DNA of 64,000 bases from Candidatus Poribacteria bacterium (GTDB lineage: Bacteria; Poribacteria; WGA-4E; UBA9662). The position numbers and the translations under genes are program-made. This document shows, in pieces, positions 10,708 to 18,789 of the stretch. Each line of letters begins with the position of its first letter. Position 1 is the first letter of the stretch. The notes beneath the pieces are model-generated. The model did no database searches and was not told where the DNA came from. It worked only from the letters and a program-made list of their open reading frames with translations. Location: positions 25,999-89,998 of the forward strand of contig PAQF01000037.1 in assembly GCA_002709695.1 (NCBI GenBank). The letters are read 5' to 3'.

Positions 10708-11079
10708 TTAATCTGTTTTTCTCGCGCCATACTTCGATCGCCCCTGCTTACGATTCTCGACCCCGGCCGTATCCAACGTTCCTCTAACAATATGATATCT
10801 AACGTTCGGCAAATCTTTGACACGACCACCACGCACTAGCACTACAGAGTGCTCTTGTAGATTATGGTCAATTCCACCAATATAGCAAGTTGCCTCAAAA
10901 CCATTACTAAATCGAACACGAGCCACTTTCCGAAGTGCGGAATTCGGTTTCTTTGGAGTGATAGTTTTAACCTGAAGACAAATCCCTCTCCTTTGAGGGC
11001 ACCCTTGCAGAATTGGAGCTTTACTCTTCTTCTTCGCTGATTTTCTCTTTTTCCTTACCAATTGATTGATTGTCGGCAT
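10708..11079 (-). CDS. rpsL: 30S ribosomal protein S12
   Basis: 123 residues from the ATG at 11077-11079 ([10 protein letters not shown]); an adjacent TTG is a less likely start. The decoding-centre loops [11 protein letters not shown] and the streptomycin-region segment [12 protein letters not shown] are present. This is the first gene of the long minus-strand operon. Its leader carries a hairpin and a short ORF, listed separately. Confidence 0.97.
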   Translation of the reverse strand: MPTINQLVRKKRKSAKKKSKAPILQGCPQRRGICLQVKTITPKKPNSALRKVARVRFSNGFEATCYIGGIDHNLQEHSVVLVRGGRVKDLPNVRYHIVRGTLDTAGVENRKQGRSKYGARKTD

Positions 11080-11118
11080 CAAAAAACCATCCCACCCTAA
11101 AAATTAATTGTATATAAA

Positions 11119-11190
11119 CTAAAACAAAGCCCCGAAGACGCGCAAAATGGGGCTTTTGAACTCACTTAATCCGAGCAAAAACACAAACAT
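11119..11190 (-). CDS. Candidate 23-residue leader ORF of the str operon
   Basis: ATG at 11188-11190 opens 23 codons (start M-F-V-F-L-L-G-L-S-E) that read through the whole terminator-like hairpin at 11126-11156 and stop at TAG two bases past its T-rich tail. The ribosome-binding site is weak (GAG ten bases upstream). If translated, a ribosome would melt the hairpin. It could equally be a chance frame. Nothing else supports it as a protein. Confidence 0.25.
   Translation of the reverse strand: MFVFLLGLSEFKSPILRVFGALF
11126..11156 (-). terminator. Terminator-like hairpin in the rpsL leader
   Basis: On the minus strand AAAGCCCC and GGGGCTTT form an eight-base-pair stem around a 15-base loop, followed by TGTTTTAGTTT. 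It lies about 100 bases downstream of the likely str promoter and about 47 bases before rpsL. It could be an attenuator, the end of a short leader RNA, or the late terminator of ppk2, whose stop codon is about 250 bases upstream. Confidence 0.6.
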
Positions 11191-11262
11191 TAGTTCTATT
11201 CTCGGGCACCACCCCCCTTGCGATAACCACCTAATTAGGTAAATCAGTCAGGCAAATTTTTG

Positions 11263-11291
11263 ATTTTACTAAATAAGCCTCAATTTGTCAA
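11263..11291 (-). promoter_or_regulatory. Sigma70-like promoter of the str-S10 operon
   Basis: Minus strand TTGACA (11286-11291), a 17-base spacer, then TAAAAT (11263-11268). Transcription would begin near 11256, giving a leader of about 177 bases before rpsL. The leader also holds a perfect 12-base palindrome (11229-11240) and a CCGAG/CTCGG stem (11171-11175 with 11201-11205). This is the best promoter match in the ribosomal region. Confidence 0.7.
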
Positions 11292-11404
11292 GTCTTTTTT
11301 ATAATCTAATGTGAAGTACAAACCAATTAACAACATTACTTTAACTAGCTTAACCAATAAAATCACGCCAGAGAACCATATTACCTGAATAGTACCATCA
11401 TAGG

Positions 11405-12211
11405 TCAATCTTTGATCTCTATATCCGAAAAATCTCGTTCAGGTTCAGGATACTTCATGTCGAGCCCTTCAAGAGCCTTGACAATTGCTTTCCCAATTAC
11501 CAAATCTCGATACCACTTATTATTGGCCGGCACAATGTGCCACGGAGCAACTTTGGTGTTGCACTTGCTAAGAACTACTTCAAATGCTTCCATATACTGA
11601 TCCCAATACTGGCGTTCACGCAAATCCGCATCTGAAAACTTCCAATGCTTGTTGGTACGATTCAGCCTATCCTCAAAACGTTTTTTTTGCTCATCTTTCG
11701 AAATGTGCAAGTAAAACTTCAAAATGGTTGTTCCATTTTCTACCAGCATCTTTTCAAAATTGTTAATCTGATTATATCTTTTGCTCCACACAGTTTTTTG
11801 AACTAGATTGTGCACTCGTACAACCAACACATCCTCATAATAAGATCGATTAAATATAACTATCTTTCCCTTTCTCGGCGCAGCGAAATGATAACGCCAC
11901 AGAAAATCGTGTGCGGCTTCCTCAACAGAAGGAGCCTTAAAATTCTTAACATCACACCCTTGTGGATTGACGGCCCCCATTACATGCTTAATTGTTCCAT
12001 CCTTTCCACCTGCATCCATAGCCTGTAAAACAATCAACAATGAATTGTTACTATCACTGTATAATAATTCCTGTAACTCGATAATTTTGTTGATGGTTTT
12101 ACGCAATTTACCTTGTACATCGCGTTTGCGTTTATACTTTCCCTTATAGCTAGGATCAAAATCCGCGAGTTTTACCTTTTCACCAATTGGTACAATGAGT
12201 GGCTGAGACAT
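11405..12211 (-). CDS. ppk2: Polyphosphate kinase 2 family protein
   Basis: Transfers phosphate between polyphosphate and nucleotides. 268 residues, a one-domain PPK2. The Walker A segment D-A-G-G-K-D-G-T is at residues 66-73 and the lid/Walker B region R-S-Y-Y-E-D-V at 122-128, with W-x-x-S-D-A-D-L near 190. Short one-domain members mostly act on nucleoside mono- or diphosphates; which one cannot be told here. ATG start. It sits alone between the str promoter and a divergent RNA gene. The cytoplasmic role is likely nucleotide recharging from stored polyphosphate. Confidence 0.9.
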   Translation of the reverse strand: MSQPLIVPIGEKVKLADFDPSYKGKYKRKRDVQGKLRKTINKIIELQELLYSDSNNSLLIVLQAMDAGGKDGTIKHVMGAVNPQGCDVKNFKAPSVEEAAHDFLWRYHFAAPRKGKIVIFNRSYYEDVLVVRVHNLVQKTVWSKRYNQINNFEKMLVENGTTILKFYLHISKDEQKKRFEDRLNRTNKHWKFSDADLRERQYWDQYMEAFEVVLSKCNTKVAPWHIVPANNKWYRDLVIGKAIVKALEGLDMKYPEPERDFSDIEIKD

Positions 12212-12297
12212 AACACACCCAAATCCTGTTAGATCCAGTATTTATTTATATACTACCACAGAAATAGGTAATCACCCAAACACAAGCCGCATTTTGA

Positions 12298-12327
12298 TTG
12301 AAAAAGAAGCAAAAAATGTGCTACACT
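12298..12327 (+). promoter_or_regulatory. Promoter of the RNA upstream of tyrA
   Basis: TTGAAA (12298-12303), an 18-base spacer, and TACACT (12322-12327) preceded by TGC, giving an extended -10. Transcription would start near 12334, in front of the structured segment and its intrinsic terminator. Confidence 0.55.
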
Positions 12328-12333
12328 CTTAAT

Positions 12334-12494
12334 TGTGAGAGCTGTAATTATACAAAGTTTTGAACCTACCAGCACGCTTACAAATTAGCAACCAGATTTA
12401 GCTGTCCTAGTTGCTAATACGGAAAAGCTAAACTCAAAAGTTGAAACTAGCTAAATTGATAAAAGAACGGGGTTTAATGGAACCCTGTTTTTTT
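12334..12494 (+). ncRNA. Candidate structured RNA of about 160 nt (6S-like rod or tyrA attenuator)
   Basis: The segment lies between a good promoter and an intrinsic terminator. A perfect nine-base-pair stem (12384-12392 with 12410-12418) caps it. Going outward, GCTT/AAGC, TTTTGA/TCAAAA and AGCT/AGCT can pair, separated by internal loops. That gives an elongated rod with a large bubble, as in 6S RNA. No T-box AGGGTGG-type motif and no SRP motif is seen. As tyrA starts only 40 bases past the terminator, a regulatory leader for tyrA-cmk is the main alternative. The fold was done by eye. Confidence 0.45.
12467..12494 (+). terminator. Intrinsic terminator before tyrA
   Basis: ACGGGGTT and AACCCTGT pair over eight positions (one G-T) around a six-base loop and are followed by six or more T. 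This is a textbook intrinsic terminator. It ends the structured RNA 40 bases before the tyrA start. Confidence 0.85.
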
Positions 12495-12533
12495 ATGTTC
12501 ATAGCAGCCAATTAACGACAGAAATAATCATAA

Positions 12534-13424
12534 ATGATAGTAAAATTTCAGCAGATAAAAAATATTACAATTCTTGGTGTTGGATTAATCGGAGGTTCCC
12601 TCGGCTTAGCTCTTAAGGAAAACGGTTTCAAAGGCCAAATTACAGGACTAGGCCGGCGAAGAGAAACTCTCAACATTGCATTAGAACATAATGTCGTCGA
12701 CTTTGCTACAACAGACTTTAAGTCGGGCGTAGAAAAAGCAGATCTTCTCATCATAGGCACACCAGTTTCACTTATCCCTCAAATGGTTAAACGAATTTCG
12801 GAGCAAGCACCTCCAAAAAAACCTTTATTCATTACTGATGTAGGAAGTGTCAAAACCCAAGTCGTCAGAGAAATTGACAATTTTCTAAGTGATCAAGACT
12901 ACACACACATCCATTTCGTCGGTTCACACCCGATGGCGGGGTCAGAAAAAACCAGCGTCGCCGAAGCAAGATCTAACCTTTTTAACAACGCAAAGTGTAT
13001 CATCACACCTTCAATGTGCACATCACCAACCGCAATTCAAGTAGTCAAAGACCTATGGGAATTTATAGGTGGATACACAATCGTTCTATCACCAACTGAT
13101 CACGATTACCTCGTAGCTGGGGCCAGCCATTTACCACACTTAATCGCATCAGTTTTAACCCAAACAACACAGTCAGTTCAAACCAAATCCCTTAGAGCCC
13201 TTGAGCTTGCAGCCACAGGCTTTCGAGATACAACACGGATCGCAGCCGGTTCTCCAGAAATATGGAGAGACATTTTCCTGCAAAATTCGGAGTTTCTGAT
13301 ACCTATGGTTAAATCAACCATCCAAACTCTAGAACAACTAAGCACTCTACTAACAAATAAAGACTCCACCAAAATTGAGGAGTTTCTAGCCCAAGCAAAA
13401 GAAATAAGGGACACCTTGCAATAA
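12534..13424 (+). CDS. tyrA: Prephenate (or arogenate) dehydrogenase
   Basis: Converts prephenate or arogenate towards tyrosine. 296 residues. The NAD(P)-binding G-V-G-L-I-G-G-S is at residues 15-22. The diagnostic H-P-M-A-G-S-E motif follows the Rossmann domain, and S-H-L-P-H appears in the helical dimerisation domain. There is no chorismate mutase or ACT domain, so it is the short monofunctional form. ATG start. Two bases separate it from cmk, so they form an operon. Substrate preference is not decidable by eye. Confidence 0.92.
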   Translation: MIVKFQQIKNITILGVGLIGGSLGLALKENGFKGQITGLGRRRETLNIALEHNVVDFATTDFKSGVEKADLLIIGTPVSLIPQMVKRISEQAPPKKPLFITDVGSVKTQVVREIDNFLSDQDYTHIHFVGSHPMAGSEKTSVAEARSNLFNNAKCIITPSMCTSPTAIQVVKDLWEFIGGYTIVLSPTDHDYLVAGASHLPHLIASVLTQTTQSVQTKSLRALELAATGFRDTTRIAAGSPEIWRDIFLQNSEFLIPMVKSTIQTLEQLSTLLTNKDSTKIEEFLAQAKEIRDTLQ

Positions 13425-13426
13425 AG

Positions 13427-14098
13427 ATGAATACTAGAAAGTCGACCATTGCGATTGACGGACCTGCAGGATCGGGCAAAAGCACCGTGACTCGCAAAGT
13501 TGCTGAACAAATCAACTACCTCTACCTCAACTCTGGTTCGATGTACCGAGCAGTAACACTACTTGCATCTCAAAGAGAAATTTCCCCAAATAATAGGACT
13601 CAACTGACTGATCTAGTGCAGAAACAATGTCAAATTGACTTTGCTGATAACGGTAAAAAGACTCTGCTCAATGGTATAGATGTTTCCGAAGAACTCCGAC
13701 ACCCCGAAATTGAACAACAGGTCGTAGTAATAGCAAAAATCCCCGAAGTCCGGCAGGAAATGGTAAAACAACAACGCCGCATCGCTAAAAATAGCGGTGT
13801 TATAGCCGAGGGACGTGACGTAACAACGGTAGTATTCCCAGACGCTGACTTGAAATTTTATATTACAGCATCAATTGAAGAACGTGCGAGACGGCGATTT
13901 AATGAGTTTCAGACCAAAGGTGTGGCATGCTCGTTTGAACAAATTGAAAACGAGATACGAATACGAGACCAACAAGACAAATCACGTCAGCACAGTCCTC
14001 TTAAGAAGGCTGAAGATGCAATCATCATAGACACAACACAGTTAGAAATCAACCAAGTTATAGATCTCATCCTAAAAAAAATAAAAGAAGACCAATAA
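13427..14098 (+). CDS. cmk: Cytidylate kinase
   Basis: Phosphorylates CMP and dCMP. 223 residues with the P-loop G-P-A-G-S-G-K-S-T at residues 12-20, N-S-G-S-M-Y-R-A-V-T next, and the E-G-R-D-V-T-T-V-V-F-P-D-A core near residue 130, all typical. The insert is short, as in the common bacterial form. ATG start. Coupled to tyrA; in many bacteria cmk lies near aroA/tyrA and rpsA, but no rpsA follows here. Confidence 0.96.
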   Translation: MNTRKSTIAIDGPAGSGKSTVTRKVAEQINYLYLNSGSMYRAVTLLASQREISPNNRTQLTDLVQKQCQIDFADNGKKTLLNGIDVSEELRHPEIEQQVVVIAKIPEVRQEMVKQQRRIAKNSGVIAEGRDVTTVVFPDADLKFYITASIEERARRRFNEFQTKGVACSFEQIENEIRIRDQQDKSRQHSPLKKAEDAIIIDTTQLEINQVIDLILKKIKEDQ

Positions 14099-14235
14099 TC
14101 ACACCATTAGTTTATAAACACCGAATGAGCGAGAAACAAAAGTACAAAGCTCCCATCCAATTCAAGACGTTGGCTAGTACCATTCCACTATAAACTCAGA
14201 CAAAACAACTAGCAAACTAGTCGAAAATGCTGAAC

Positions 14236-14500
14236 CCCCAAAACATTAGGATGAGATTGCCTGCCCAATTTCAATCAGTATATAAATCCATAAATAAAAA
14301 AAATCACAAAGTACATAAGTCCTGCTCTCTAAATGGATTCGCTTTCAACATAACACCCCAAAAGATTTAGGATGAAATATTGATGATAGATTTTGATAGA
14401 TATCAAAAGTGTACGTAGGGAAGCAAACAAGATTTAAGTAAATCTTAAAGTCACTCAACCTTTTCAAACATAATCCCTTCGAGTGTTGGGTGGAAACTCA
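14236..14500 (-). repeat. Three degenerate copies of a motif coding H-P-x-x-x-G
   Basis: On the minus strand three similar stretches occur about 120 bases apart: near 14236-14258, 14356-14378 and 14460-14500. Each begins CATCCTAA or CACCCAAC, continues into (T)GGGGGT or AAGGGAT, and can be read as H-P-x-x-x-G-[VI]. The lowest-divergence pair shares about 18 of 22 positions. The third lies in a 20-codon frame (14451-14513). They may be ends of decayed VOC-type genes or a repeated regulatory element. Confidence 0.35.
14391..14408. promoter_or_regulatory. Perfect 18-base palindromic operator candidate
   Basis: TTTTGATA-GA-TATCAAAA is a perfect inverted repeat about 130 bases before the gene at 14540. 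A second inverted repeat, AAGATTT-AAGT-AAATCTT, lies at 14429-14446. Palindromes of this size upstream of a catabolic gene suggest repressor binding. No regulator gene is adjacent. The rest of the 14099-14539 spacer holds no recognisable gene. Confidence 0.4.
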
Positions 14501-14539
14501 CTAACTCCCACATGTTTAGATAACCAAAAGGGCACCTAA

Positions 14540-16198
14540 ATGTTAAAGTACGAAAACTTAGTAGAAAAACTGGGCGAGCGAGTTGAATCTATTCTGCCTT
14601 GCCAGATAATGGATCCAAGCCGGGATGATTATGGCGGTTTTTTCATTGATGGAGTAGCAACACCAACAAGTGTGAACATGGTAGCTCCCCTTGGTCACGC
14701 ATATTTACTGAAAGGAGGAAAGTATTATCAAAACGAAGAGATTTTGAAACGTATCCTGGCTATAGCAACCTTTGGACGCAAGATCCGAAGAGAAAGCGGA
14801 TGTTTTGACCTTATTACCACCAATTTTGATTCGTCACCTGACACCGGATTTCTCGTGATGGCTATCGCACCTGTCGTACGTGCGGCGAGACAAGCAAAAA
14901 CCTATGGTGATAAAGGAGCAGAAAAAATTGTAGAGGAATTAGGTGAGATCATTCAAACAGCAGTCCCCGGGATGATCACCGGTGGATTTCACACACCAAA
15001 CCATCGATGGGTACTGGTGGGAGCACTGTCACAGGCGTTGGAGCTTTTTCCCAATTTAGACGGCATGGGCACTATAGAAAAATACCTCGCTGAGACCATT
15101 GACATCAATACCGACGGTGAATATATTGAGCGGAGTGCAGGTGTCTACAATGCTATTTGTAATCGCTCTCTAAGATTAGCAGCCGATGCGCTCGGCCGAC
15201 CGGAACTACTAGAACCCGTGCGACGAAATCTAGATTTATCCTATCATATGTTGAACGCAGATGGAACAGTTGTGACGAGTTTTTCGCGGCGGCAAGACCA
15301 TGGAACTCGAGTGGTTCCTGGAAATATGGTGGATACTTATTACTATATGGCACGGCGGGACAAAAATGGCTTTTATGCCGCGGTAGCTGACTGGCTATAT
15401 TCAACCTCTCCCGAAGCAGGTTGGATACTCGAACCGTTTCTCACTCACTCTAATTGGCGTGAGGATAATCTCAAACGAGATAGATTGCCAAAGAGTTACT
15501 CAAAAGTTTATCCAACATCCAAATTGTGGAGGGTGCGACGAAACAAAACGAGTGCAACAACTGGCGCCGGTATTACAACGCCTTTTAGCATTAAACATGG
15601 ACAAGCTGAACTAACGTCGGTAAATTTCTGCGCGAGTTATTTTTCAATTGCACAATTTACCGGTGAAACATTCGAAGAAGCAAATGGACAAATCTGCATG
15701 ACACACAAGAGTATAGACCCAGATGGAAGAAGACCAGGTTACGATATGCCATTAGGGCGAGAAGTCGCTTTTGATGAATTTTACAACACTCGAAAAGAGC
15801 GAAATCTTTATAAACTACCACCATTGTTTACCACACTGGAAGTTAAAGAAATTGAAGAGGGATTTAACTTGCATATAACATCAACAGGCTATAATAGGGT
15901 GCCGTTCCAGATTGCTTGTGATTTCAGACCAGGCGGAGAAATAGATTTTGGACACGGAGCAATACAAGGAAAAGCTAATGAGATTTTACTCCTGAAGGGA
16001 GGTAGTGCCACTTATCATGTAGGAAACGATGCAATTTCAATTGGCCCAGGAGCATATGGGCATCGCTTTTGGCAAATGCGTGGCAGTGAATCTATTCCCG
16101 ACACATTCCGAGTACTCATAACGTTTCTGACCCCCGTAGACCACACACTATCAATTAAATATGGTACATGGTCAGCCGCAAACGAAAGAATCATGTAG
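14540..16198 (+). CDS. Hypothetical protein, probable (alpha/alpha) toroid with C-terminal beta domain
   Basis: 552 residues without a signal peptide or membrane segment, so probably cytoplasmic. I do not recognise a named family with certainty. The N-terminal 330 residues look helical, with repeated G-G-F-x-x-D-G, G-G-F-H-T-P-N-H-R-W and Y-I-E-R-S-A-G-V-Y-N segments that recall polysaccharide-lyase and heparinase-type toroids. The C-terminal third is beta-rich (G-x-G-A-x-G-H-R-F-W-Q-M-R-G). Next to a CE15-like esterase it may act on uronic-acid-containing glycans. It has an ATG start and a long upstream region with palindromes. Confidence 0.6.
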   Translation: MLKYENLVEKLGERVESILPCQIMDPSRDDYGGFFIDGVATPTSVNMVAPLGHAYLLKGGKYYQNEEILKRILAIATFGRKIRRESGCFDLITTNFDSSPDTGFLVMAIAPVVRAARQAKTYGDKGAEKIVEELGEIIQTAVPGMITGGFHTPNHRWVLVGALSQALELFPNLDGMGTIEKYLAETIDINTDGEYIERSAGVYNAICNRSLRLAADALGRPELLEPVRRNLDLSYHMLNADGTVVTSFSRRQDHGTRVVPGNMVDTYYYMARRDKNGFYAAVADWLYSTSPEAGWILEPFLTHSNWREDNLKRDRLPKSYSKVYPTSKLWRVRRNKTSATTGAGITTPFSIKHGQAELTSVNFCASYFSIAQFTGETFEEANGQICMTHKSIDPDGRRPGYDMPLGREVAFDEFYNTRKERNLYKLPPLFTTLEVKEIEEGFNLHITSTGYNRVPFQIACDFRPGGEIDFGHGAIQGKANEILLLKGGSATYHVGNDAISIGPGAYGHRFWQMRGSESIPDTFRVLITFLTPVDHTLSIKYGTWSAANERIM

Positions 16199-16424
16199 AA
16201 CATTAAATCATAAAGCGAAAGAGACAAATTATCATAACTACTACGGTCAAATCAAAGGGCATGCGGATCTTGAACTAATTGAAGATGATATTTTCAACTC
16301 AATTACATCTATCACCTTAACTACAAACAGGACATTTAATCGACATGCTGCTATCACATATAAATATAATTTAGTCCTGTTTAACAGACGAATTCTACAG
16401 AAATGATAATGAGGTTTAGATCAC

Positions 16425-17573
16425 ATGAAATTAATTAACAAATTACCAGATCCTTTCCTGAAGGAAGACGGCAATCGCGTGGTTACTCTAGAAGATTGGA
16501 ATCTTCGCCGACAAGAAATAAAAGATATGATTATCAACATCCAATACGGATCTATGCCCAACTCACCTGAAAAAGTGACAATAACAAATCTAGAATCCAA
16601 GACACTGGATGGCGGTGAAACCCAAGACGAATTATATTTTGATTTTGTGCCGAAAAGGGATCAACCTGAAATCAAGTTCGGTATGAATGTTACAGTCTTA
16701 TCTCCATCTGTAGAAGCAGTCAAAAGACGGCAAAATTCAGTCAAAGATTTTGGCGTAAATGGAATACCAGCCCTAATATACGTAGGTAAATCAGTATTCT
16801 ACGATCTCCTCCAAAATGGCTATATGATGATCTGTTATGAAAACAACCAGCTAGAACCAATGGAAATGGGTAACCCAATTGTTGGCCCAGCTCAACAAGC
16901 TTACGAAGAACTAGAACCAGGCAAATATTCTTGGGGGTCAATTTCAGTTTGGGCTTGGGGAGCTTTACAATTGCTAGAGTATGCTCTTACATTAACTGCT
17001 ATCAACAAAAAACAGATTATGATTTCAGGGCACTCCAGAAACGGCAAAACAGCGTTGCTAGCAGGGGCACTTGATGACCGAATTGCTATTGTCAACCCTG
17101 CTGGATCTGGATGTGCGGGAGCTGGATCTTACCTTGCACTGGGGGATGATTGTGAAGATCTGGCTGCACTTACCAGCAGAAAACGGTGGTGGACATGGAC
17201 TCATCCTGACTTTGAGAAATGGGCGGGACGCGAAAAAGACCTACCTTTTGACCAACATTTCCTGATGGGACTCGTTGCCCCAAGACCATTATTACGGACA
17301 GAAGGACACAACGACCTCTGGGCAAATCCAAAAGGTACATACGCTTCGTTCTTAGCAACACAACCAATTTACGATTTTCTTGGAACACCTAAACGAAATG
17401 GTATACACATCCGAGAAGGAGGGCACTATCAGGGAGAAGAAGATTCTGCTGCACTGTTGGCTTTTGCCGACTGGCATTTCTTCAATCTTCCACCTAAACA
17501 CAACTTCCAAGAGGAGTTGTCAGAAAACATGAAACTTCCTACATTATTTCACTGGACACGCCCAAATGAATAA
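16425..17573 (+). CDS. CE15-like alpha/beta hydrolase (glucuronoyl or acetyl esterase type)
   Basis: 382 residues. The nucleophile elbow G-H-S-R-N-G-K-T-A-L (Ser204) matches the G-C-S-R-x-G-K motif of glucuronoyl esterases. The likely catalytic histidine is His334 in G-G-H-Y-Q-G-E. The acidic residue that CE15 enzymes keep in E-S-G-x-G-G is replaced here (P-A-G-S-G-C). Asp297 in G-H-N-D-L-W could serve instead. No signal peptide is seen, unlike secreted CE15 enzymes, which suggests intracellular oligosaccharides as substrate. Same strand as the preceding toroid protein, 226 bases on. Confidence 0.75.
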   Translation: MKLINKLPDPFLKEDGNRVVTLEDWNLRRQEIKDMIINIQYGSMPNSPEKVTITNLESKTLDGGETQDELYFDFVPKRDQPEIKFGMNVTVLSPSVEAVKRRQNSVKDFGVNGIPALIYVGKSVFYDLLQNGYMMICYENNQLEPMEMGNPIVGPAQQAYEELEPGKYSWGSISVWAWGALQLLEYALTLTAINKKQIMISGHSRNGKTALLAGALDDRIAIVNPAGSGCAGAGSYLALGDDCEDLAALTSRKRWWTWTHPDFEKWAGREKDLPFDQHFLMGLVAPRPLLRTEGHNDLWANPKGTYASFLATQPIYDFLGTPKRNGIHIREGGHYQGEEDSAALLAFADWHFFNLPPKHNFQEELSENMKLPTLFHWTRPNE

Positions 17574-17730
17574 GATCCAATGTAAGACTTAAGTACTCCA
17601 AAACAAAACACTTTTACACATATCAGTGAAAGCATGCCACCTAGAAATCGAAGTTGTGGACTAGCCCCAAAGAATACATAGTCCTTCGCGTTCAGCTCTT
17701 TTGATTTGTTAATTTTCCTTGAAGATGAAT

Positions 17731-18552
17731 TTAGTCATCGAACCTCCAGATTCGGAGAGCCGTTTTTCCCAGCATCCACTCCCGATCCTCAGGGGTAAAA
17801 AAATCCATTTCATTTTTGACAACAGTTAATGCTTGCGTATAAGAAGCTTTACTCAAGCACACTGGCCAGTCCGTCCCCCACATAATTCGGCTTCCACCAA
17901 ACGTATGATAGACTTTTTTTACCATATCATGTGTATCGACCCACGGATAGCCCATCTTAGAAATCGACCATGTATGGCTAATCTTCACATAAACTCTAGG
18001 AAAATTTGCCAAATTAAGGAGTAATTCGAGCTTCTCAGGTTGATCTGGCGGACAATCTGCCATGTGGTCAACAACAACATCCAAATCTCCATGCCGATCT
18101 AAGATATCAGCAAGGTCTGTTAATCTTTCAGACCTCGTTAAAATTAGCATAGGAACACCTAATTGTTCCGCACGATCGAAAATCGGATCCATTAAAGAGC
18201 CAGCAAACCAATCCCCTGAGGCATCTATTGAGGGGCTTAAGCGAACACCATGAAGCCCATGTTGTTCCGTCCAATAACTCAAGTGGTCAGGAGCGTCTGG
18301 ATCCTCTGGATTGATGCGGCCAACGGCCATAAACTTATCGGGATAAGTTTTCACAACATGTGCGACGTAACTATTATCCCACCGATAATGGATAACTTGA
18401 ACTAGCACCGTCTTATCAACATCATTTTCGCGCATCAATTTAAGCAACATTTCTGGTGTTGCATCTTCCTGAGGTGGATTTTTTGTCTCCTGAGCCCAAG
18501 GAAATTCAGGATCGTTCTTCCAAATATGAACATGAGGATCAATGATTTTCAA
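17731..18552 (-). CDS. Amidohydrolase family 2 protein (lactonase-like TIM barrel)
   Basis: 273 residues. It opens M-K-I-I-D-P-H-V-H-I-W with the metal-binding H-x-H at residues 7-9. V-V-D-H-M-A-D-C lies mid-protein and M-W-G-T-D-W-P near the end gives the conserved aspartate. This is the pattern of fuconolactonase-like and decarboxylase-like amidohydrolases. The substrate is unknown. The start is TTG, with AGGAG six bases upstream. A sulfatase lies upstream on the same strand. Confidence 0.85.
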   Translation of the reverse strand: MKIIDPHVHIWKNDPEFPWAQETKNPPQEDATPEMLLKLMRENDVDKTVLVQVIHYRWDNSYVAHVVKTYPDKFMAVGRINPEDPDAPDHLSYWTEQHGLHGVRLSPSIDASGDWFAGSLMDPIFDRAEQLGVPMLILTRSERLTDLADILDRHGDLDVVVDHMADCPPDQPEKLELLLNLANFPRVYVKISHTWSISKMGYPWVDTHDMVKKVYHTFGGSRIMWGTDWPVCLSKASYTQALTVVKNEMDFFTPEDREWMLGKTALRIWRFDD

Positions 18553-18726
18553 TTTTTTCTCCTACAATATAGTGGATTTGGTTTTAATTCTCTAAAGAAA
18601 CGAAAGCCTCATAGTTTACCTACTAGCAACCGTCTAACTAGAGAATCAAGCATATTACAACCTTTAAACAAGTTGATTTTAGCCCCTAATTTTTTCTTTT
18701 CGGTATAAATTTCCGATAATGATAGA

Positions 18727-18743
18727 ACCCCGAACTTAGGGGT
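18727..18743 (-). terminator. Weak hairpin after the sulfatase
   Basis: ACCCC and GGGGT form a five-base-pair stem around a seven-base loop, 47 bases downstream of the sulfatase stop on its strand. No T-run follows, so termination is doubtful. Confidence 0.25.
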
Positions 18744-18789
18744 GTTAATACTGCTTTTAGAAACAAGTAATCAAAACGAAAAAGTATGC

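Noticed and set aside
12212..12533. T-box riboswitch before tyrA
   Set aside because: No AGGGTGG-type antiterminator motif and no convincing specifier loop.
16161..16406. 81-codon plus-strand ORF after the toroid gene
   Set aside because: It begins inside the upstream gene, has low-complexity spacer-like composition and no family features.
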